Source: an uncultured Roseivirga sp.
GTDB taxonomy: Bacteria; Bacteroidota; Bacteroidia; Cytophagales; Cyclobacteriaceae
Direction: 5' to 3'
Assembly (NCBI GenBank): GCA_947493005.1
Contig: CANLOY010000003.1
Span: forward strand, 186,001 to 250,000
Length of the DNA stretch: 64,000 nucleotides
Shown here: positions 61,353 through 64,000 of the stretch, one piece after another
Layout of the letters: every line of letters begins with the position of its first letter
How positions within the stretch are numbered: the stretch's first letter is position 1
Made by a program: the position numbers and the translations under genes
The notes under the pieces: model-generated
Seen by the model: the letters and a program-made list of their open reading frames with translations, nothing else
Told to the model about the DNA's origin: nothing
Databases searched by the model: none

Positions 61353-61436
61353 AAGTTAAGTATAATCGCACTCATTCAACTTGGAATTCATAGTGTTTTT
61401 ACTGATTTTCCAAAAAAATTAAGCCAAGTAACATAA
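61353..61436 (+). pseudogene. 3' remnant of a second GDPD gene
   Basis: In the 91-base gap after the membrane protein, one frame reads ALIQLGIHSVFTDFPKKL then SQVT and a TAA stop (61434-61436). The intact GDPD ends ALKKLGVDGVFTDFPEKL and a few more residues. By hand about 43 of 54 bases agree (61368-61421 against 60767-60820). No upstream part of the gene survives, so this is a decayed tandem copy or a leftover of rearrangement. It stops 6 bases before the thioesterase ATG. Confidence 0.72.
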
Positions 61437-61441
61437 CCCTG

Positions 61442-61990
61442 ATGAAGTACAAGAGAATTGAAGATTCGCAAGTAACCATGGTAGAGCTAATGCTTCCGTC
61501 CCATGCCAACTTCAGTGGCAAAATCCACGGTGGACATGTCCTGAACTTAATGGATCAGATTGCTTTTGCTTGTGCCTCTAAACATTCAGGTCAATATTGC
61601 GTTACTGCTTCGGTTAATAGGGTTGATTTCCTTAACCCAATAGAAGTTGGGCAGCTTTTAAGCCTGAAAGCTTCGGTCAATTATACAGGCCGTACTTCTA
61701 TGGTTATAGGCTTGAGAGTAGAAGCTGAAAATGTAAAAACAGGTCAAATTGTTCATTGCAACTCTTCTTACTTCACTATGGTAGCGAAAGACGATAATGG
61801 TAAAAGTGTTCCGGTTCCTGGTTTAATTCTGGATACTGAAGATAGCATCAGGCGATTTGCCAGAAGTGTTAAAAGACAAGAACAAGCTAAGACAAGAAGT
61901 GAAAGCTTTAAGCCCACAGAGTTTAAAGCCAAAGACTATATCCAATTACTACATGGTCACAATGCGCATTTGGAGTTCTCCGCTTCATAG
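61442..61990 (+). CDS. Acyl-CoA thioesterase, hotdog fold
   Basis: A 182-residue YciA/BFIT-like thioesterase that hydrolyses acyl-CoA to free acid and CoA. The hotdog helix and its catalytic residue lie in SHANFSGKIHGGHVLNLMDQIAFACASKHSG, followed by NRVDFLNPIEVGQLLSLKASVNYTGRTSMVIGLRVEAEN. Length is normal for a single-domain enzyme plus a C-terminal helix. Ends 23 bases before the MepB-like gene. Confidence 0.88.
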   Translation: MKYKRIEDSQVTMVELMLPSHANFSGKIHGGHVLNLMDQIAFACASKHSGQYCVTASVNRVDFLNPIEVGQLLSLKASVNYTGRTSMVIGLRVEAENVKTGQIVHCNSSYFTMVAKDDNGKSVPVPGLILDTEDSIRRFARSVKRQEQAKTRSESFKPTEFKAKDYIQLLHGHNAHLEFSAS

Positions 61991-62013
61991 AAATATAAAG
62001 AGGCAGGCTTCAA

Positions 62014-62541
62014 ATGGAAAAATCGCAGATTTTAGATGAGCTACTGCTGCTCGAAAAGGTAATTTACTCTCCACTCAACCTTCCAATTACTCAACTTTCG
62101 GTTGAAGAAGAAAGTCAGGAATACCATGCCTGTACATTCAAGCTCAATAGTTCTAAAGTGATCTATAGAAAGGCCAAAATCACCCCGACAAAGATTGGTC
62201 AGTTTGTTACACTATGGAAAAGAATATCAGACGGCCCTATTCAACCTTTCAGTGAAGCGGATGAATTTGATTTGGTAATTATCAATGTAAACACAGGTAC
62301 AAAATCAGGTCAATTCGTTTTTACAAAAAGTATTCTTTTAGAGAAAGGCATCATATCAAACTCGAAAAGAGAAGGAAAACGAGGTTTTAGGGCTTATCCT
62401 CCTTGGGATAAACCTGAAAGCAAACAGGCATTGAATACCCAAAACTGGCAAAGCAATTTCTTTCTCAGACTAAACCAAGACTCATTACCAGACATAAAAA
62501 AAGCTAAACGTCTCCACCTATTAGGCTCTGATGGTAGGTGA
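62014..62541 (+). CDS. MepB-family protein
   Basis: A 175-residue protein of the MepB family, named from the Staphylococcus aureus mepRAB locus, where its function is unknown. Marks include GQFVTLWKRISDGPIQPFSEADEFDLVIINV, FPKS-like VFTKSILLEKGI, GKRGFRAYPPWDKP and the end WQSNFFLRL. No MepA efflux pump or MepR is adjacent, so it is not part of a drug-export locus here. Confidence 0.88.
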   Translation: MEKSQILDELLLLEKVIYSPLNLPITQLSVEEESQEYHACTFKLNSSKVIYRKAKITPTKIGQFVTLWKRISDGPIQPFSEADEFDLVIINVNTGTKSGQFVFTKSILLEKGIISNSKREGKRGFRAYPPWDKPESKQALNTQNWQSNFFLRLNQDSLPDIKKAKRLHLLGSDGR

Positions 62542-62620
62542 ATCAAGCTAGTCAAACTAAACCTTATTCACTTTGTCCCTTACGGCTCCAACATTTCGTT
62601 CTTAACATAAAGTAGAAACC

Positions 62621-63070
62621 ATGGGTAAGCCAGTTTATTTAAAAGTTGAAAAGGTGTTTAAACACCCGGTTCATAAAGTTTGGGAAACCGTTGCACTAAA
62701 ATTTGGTAACGTTGCAGATTACAGTCCAGCTGTAAAATCTTCTCGCCTCGACTCTGAGGTAACCTTCGGAATTGGAATGAGAAGGCATTGTGAGTTTGAA
62801 GGTAAAAGTGGTTATATAAAGGAAGAAATCACCGATTGGAAAGACAATGAGTATTTTGAACTATCGTTTAAAGAATCTTCCATGCCTATGGCAGTGCTTA
62901 GAAGCAAGTTTCATTTTAAGGAAGAAAACGGACAAACAAAGCTTGTTCAGGAGTTTTGGTACAGAATGAAAGCACCTATGGGTTGGATAAGCTTTCTCAT
63001 GAAAGGAAAAATGAAAAAAGTACTTGATGGTGGGCTTGAAGGGCTTGAAAAACTCCTTAATGAAAACTAA
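62621..63070 (+). CDS. SRPBCC-fold (START-like) protein
   Basis: A 149-residue hydrophobic-ligand-binding fold: KVFKHPVHKVWETVALKFGNVADYSPAVKSS starts the typical strand and helix, and IGMRRHCEF, KEEITDWKDNEYFELSFKE and LVQEFWYRMKAPMGWISFLMKGKMKKVLDGGLEGLEKLL supply the rest, with a long C-terminal helix. Ligand unknown; related proteins are annotated polyketide cyclase/dehydrase. Confidence 0.85.
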   Translation: MGKPVYLKVEKVFKHPVHKVWETVALKFGNVADYSPAVKSSRLDSEVTFGIGMRRHCEFEGKSGYIKEEITDWKDNEYFELSFKESSMPMAVLRSKFHFKEENGQTKLVQEFWYRMKAPMGWISFLMKGKMKKVLDGGLEGLEKLLNEN

Positions 63071-63100
63071 CATAACTACACATTTCTATTAATTTGAGAC

Positions 63101-63439
63101 ATGGCATTTAGCGAATTTTTAGCAGACAGAGTCAGGCAGAGACTGGTAAGCGTGGGAGTTATTGAAGAAAAAAAGATGATGGGTGGCCTCATCTTTATGG
63201 TCAACCAAAAAATGTGTATTGGTATTGACATTGATAAGAAAACCAACACTGACAGACTTATGGTCAGAGTTGGTAAACTTCCTTATGAAGACCTCCTAAA
63301 CACCAAAGGAAGCCGAAAAATGGATTTTACGGGTACAGTTATGAGAGGCTTTCTCTTTATAGACCCAGAAGGCTTTGATTCAGAAGAAAATCTTGACTTC
63401 TGGATTGATAAAGCACTGGATTTCAATAAAATGCTCTAA
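63101..63439 (+). CDS. TfoX/Sxy N-terminal-domain protein
   Basis: A 112-residue protein consisting only of the TfoX_N domain: VIEEKKMMGGLIFMVNQKMCIGID, RLMVRVG, GFLFIDPEGFDSEENLDFWIDKALDF. In gamma-proteobacteria Sxy activates competence genes with CRP; in Bacteroidota the role of the single-domain form is not known. Ends 6 bases from the convergent permease gene. Confidence 0.86.
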   Translation: MAFSEFLADRVRQRLVSVGVIEEKKMMGGLIFMVNQKMCIGIDIDKKTNTDRLMVRVGKLPYEDLLNTKGSRKMDFTGTVMRGFLFIDPEGFDSEENLDFWIDKALDFNKML

Positions 63440-63445
63440 TAAAAT

Positions 63446-64000
63446 CTATTCGTCTTTCAGGATTTCTACAGGGTTAATGAAGAAAGCCCTTATGCTGTGA
63501 AAAGATATAGTGGCAAAAACCACCATTGATGCTAAAAACACCGCTCCGGTTATTAGTGCGTAAGGCATTGCAACTCTATAAGCAAAGCCACTCAACCAGC
63601 CTTCCATCCAATAGATCACTATTGGAACAGCTATTAAAATGGCAAGTATCAAACGCGCCATATTTCCTCTGTTCAGACTATTCTGAATAGCCAAAAAACC
63701 AGCACCAAGCACTTTTCTAATCCCCATTTCCTTAACCCTTCTTTTAGCTGCATAACCTGATATGCCAAACAGCCCTATAAACGCAACAACACCTGCAATC
63801 AAAACAAAAGTGTTGATCATTTTAATCATTACATTTTCTTGCTTGTATTGAGAATCCAGTTGATCTTCCAAGAAGAAATAGTTAGCCTCATCACCTCCTG
63901 TAGCCTCTTTATAGGCTTCCTTAATTCTATCAACAGTTGAAACCATATTTTGTCCAGAGAGCTTCACAACCAACAAGCCGAAGTATCCATTTATAGGCTC
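63446..64000 (-). CDS. MacB/FtsX-like permease, partial
   Basis: The C-terminal 184 residues or so of another FtsX-like permease; the frame stays open through base 64000, so the beginning lies outside. Seen are the end of a periplasmic core (YFFLEDQLDSQYKQEN), a helix, KEMGIRKVLGA and the tail NPVEILKDE. A TTG near 63976 is not a real start. It is the seventh paralog of the window. Confidence 0.86.
   Translation of the reverse strand, partial: EPINGYFGLLVVKLSGQNMVSTVDRIKEAYKEATGGDEANYFFLEDQLDSQYKQENVMIKMINTFVLIAGVVAFIGLFGISGYAAKRRVKEMGIRKVLGAGFLAIQNSLNRGNMARLILAILIAVPIVIYWMEGWLSGFAYRVAMPYALITGAVFLASMVVFATISFHSIRAFFINPVEILKDE

Noticed and set aside
1-64000. tRNA, rRNA, transposase, integrase, restriction or toxin-antitoxin genes
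   Set aside because: I looked through all intergenic gaps and gene families and found none that I could support; a covariance-model search could still find a small RNA.

Overview
The window is ordinary chromosomal DNA from a Bacteroidota member, most likely a marine-type Cytophagales (Roseivirga/Fulvivirga-like). The evidence is a moderately low GC content, few Shine-Dalgarno sites, promoter boxes of the Bacteroidota TAnnTTTG type, and families largely typical of this phylum: DUF5916 proteins, LytS/LytTR pairs, DUF6265, prefix-domain MacB/FtsX permeases with PadR partners, and SigZ. I see no rRNA, tRNA, CRISPR array, insertion sequence, phage or plasmid gene.

Layout. 0-3.3 kb: an OmpA-like protein, 6-phosphogluconolactonase, and an arsenic operon (ArsR, DUF6428, LMW-phosphatase-type arsenate reductase). 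3.3-13.5 kb: a coiled-coil membrane protein, a LytTR/LytS two-component pair divergent from a DUF5916 outer-membrane-type protein, a 0.7 kb tandem repeat, an EamA exporter, a PQQ-type sugar dehydrogenase and a glycosyltransferase. 13.5-19.4 kb: glutamate synthase (gltB-gltD). 19.6-23.7 kb: a conserved helical-repeat protein, a membrane nucleotide cyclase, and a second arsenic module (ArsI-type lyase plus SigZ). 23.9-40.7 kb: five MacB/FtsX-like permeases on the minus strand, two of them coupled to PadR repressors, interrupted by a plus-strand group (AraC regulator, DUF6265, Bax-like glucosaminidase, polysaccharide deacetylase). 41-44.2 kb: a sigma-54 response regulator, its kinase and signal peptidase II, divergent from a three-permease operon. 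44.3-52.9 kb: mostly secreted or envelope genes (Cys/Gly-rich membrane protein, S41 peptidase, M28 peptidase, class C serine hydrolase) and a 52-residue zinc-ribbon gene. 52.9-64 kb: a sixth permease, ArfB, YaaA, HrpB, a lipoprotein-GDPD-membrane protein operon with the 3' remnant of a second GDPD, a thioesterase, MepB, SRPBCC and TfoX-like proteins, and a seventh permease cut by the window edge.

How the genes work together. The dominant theme is envelope regulation: seven paralogous MacB-like permeases without an ATPase in the window, controlled by PadR repressors and probably by the sigma-54 regulator/kinase pair. The second theme is arsenic: two modules about 20 kb apart hold four proteins (ArsR, DUF6428, ArsI, SigZ) that all end in clustered cysteines. 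The remaining genes are housekeeping (glutamate synthesis, pentose phosphate pathway, ribosome rescue, lipoprotein maturation). The most unusual local structures are the GDPD remnant, a GDPD whose first catalytic His is Tyr, repeated dyads in regulator promoters, and several tail-to-tail gene pairs with almost no space between them. I did not find a clearly new defence or mobile system.
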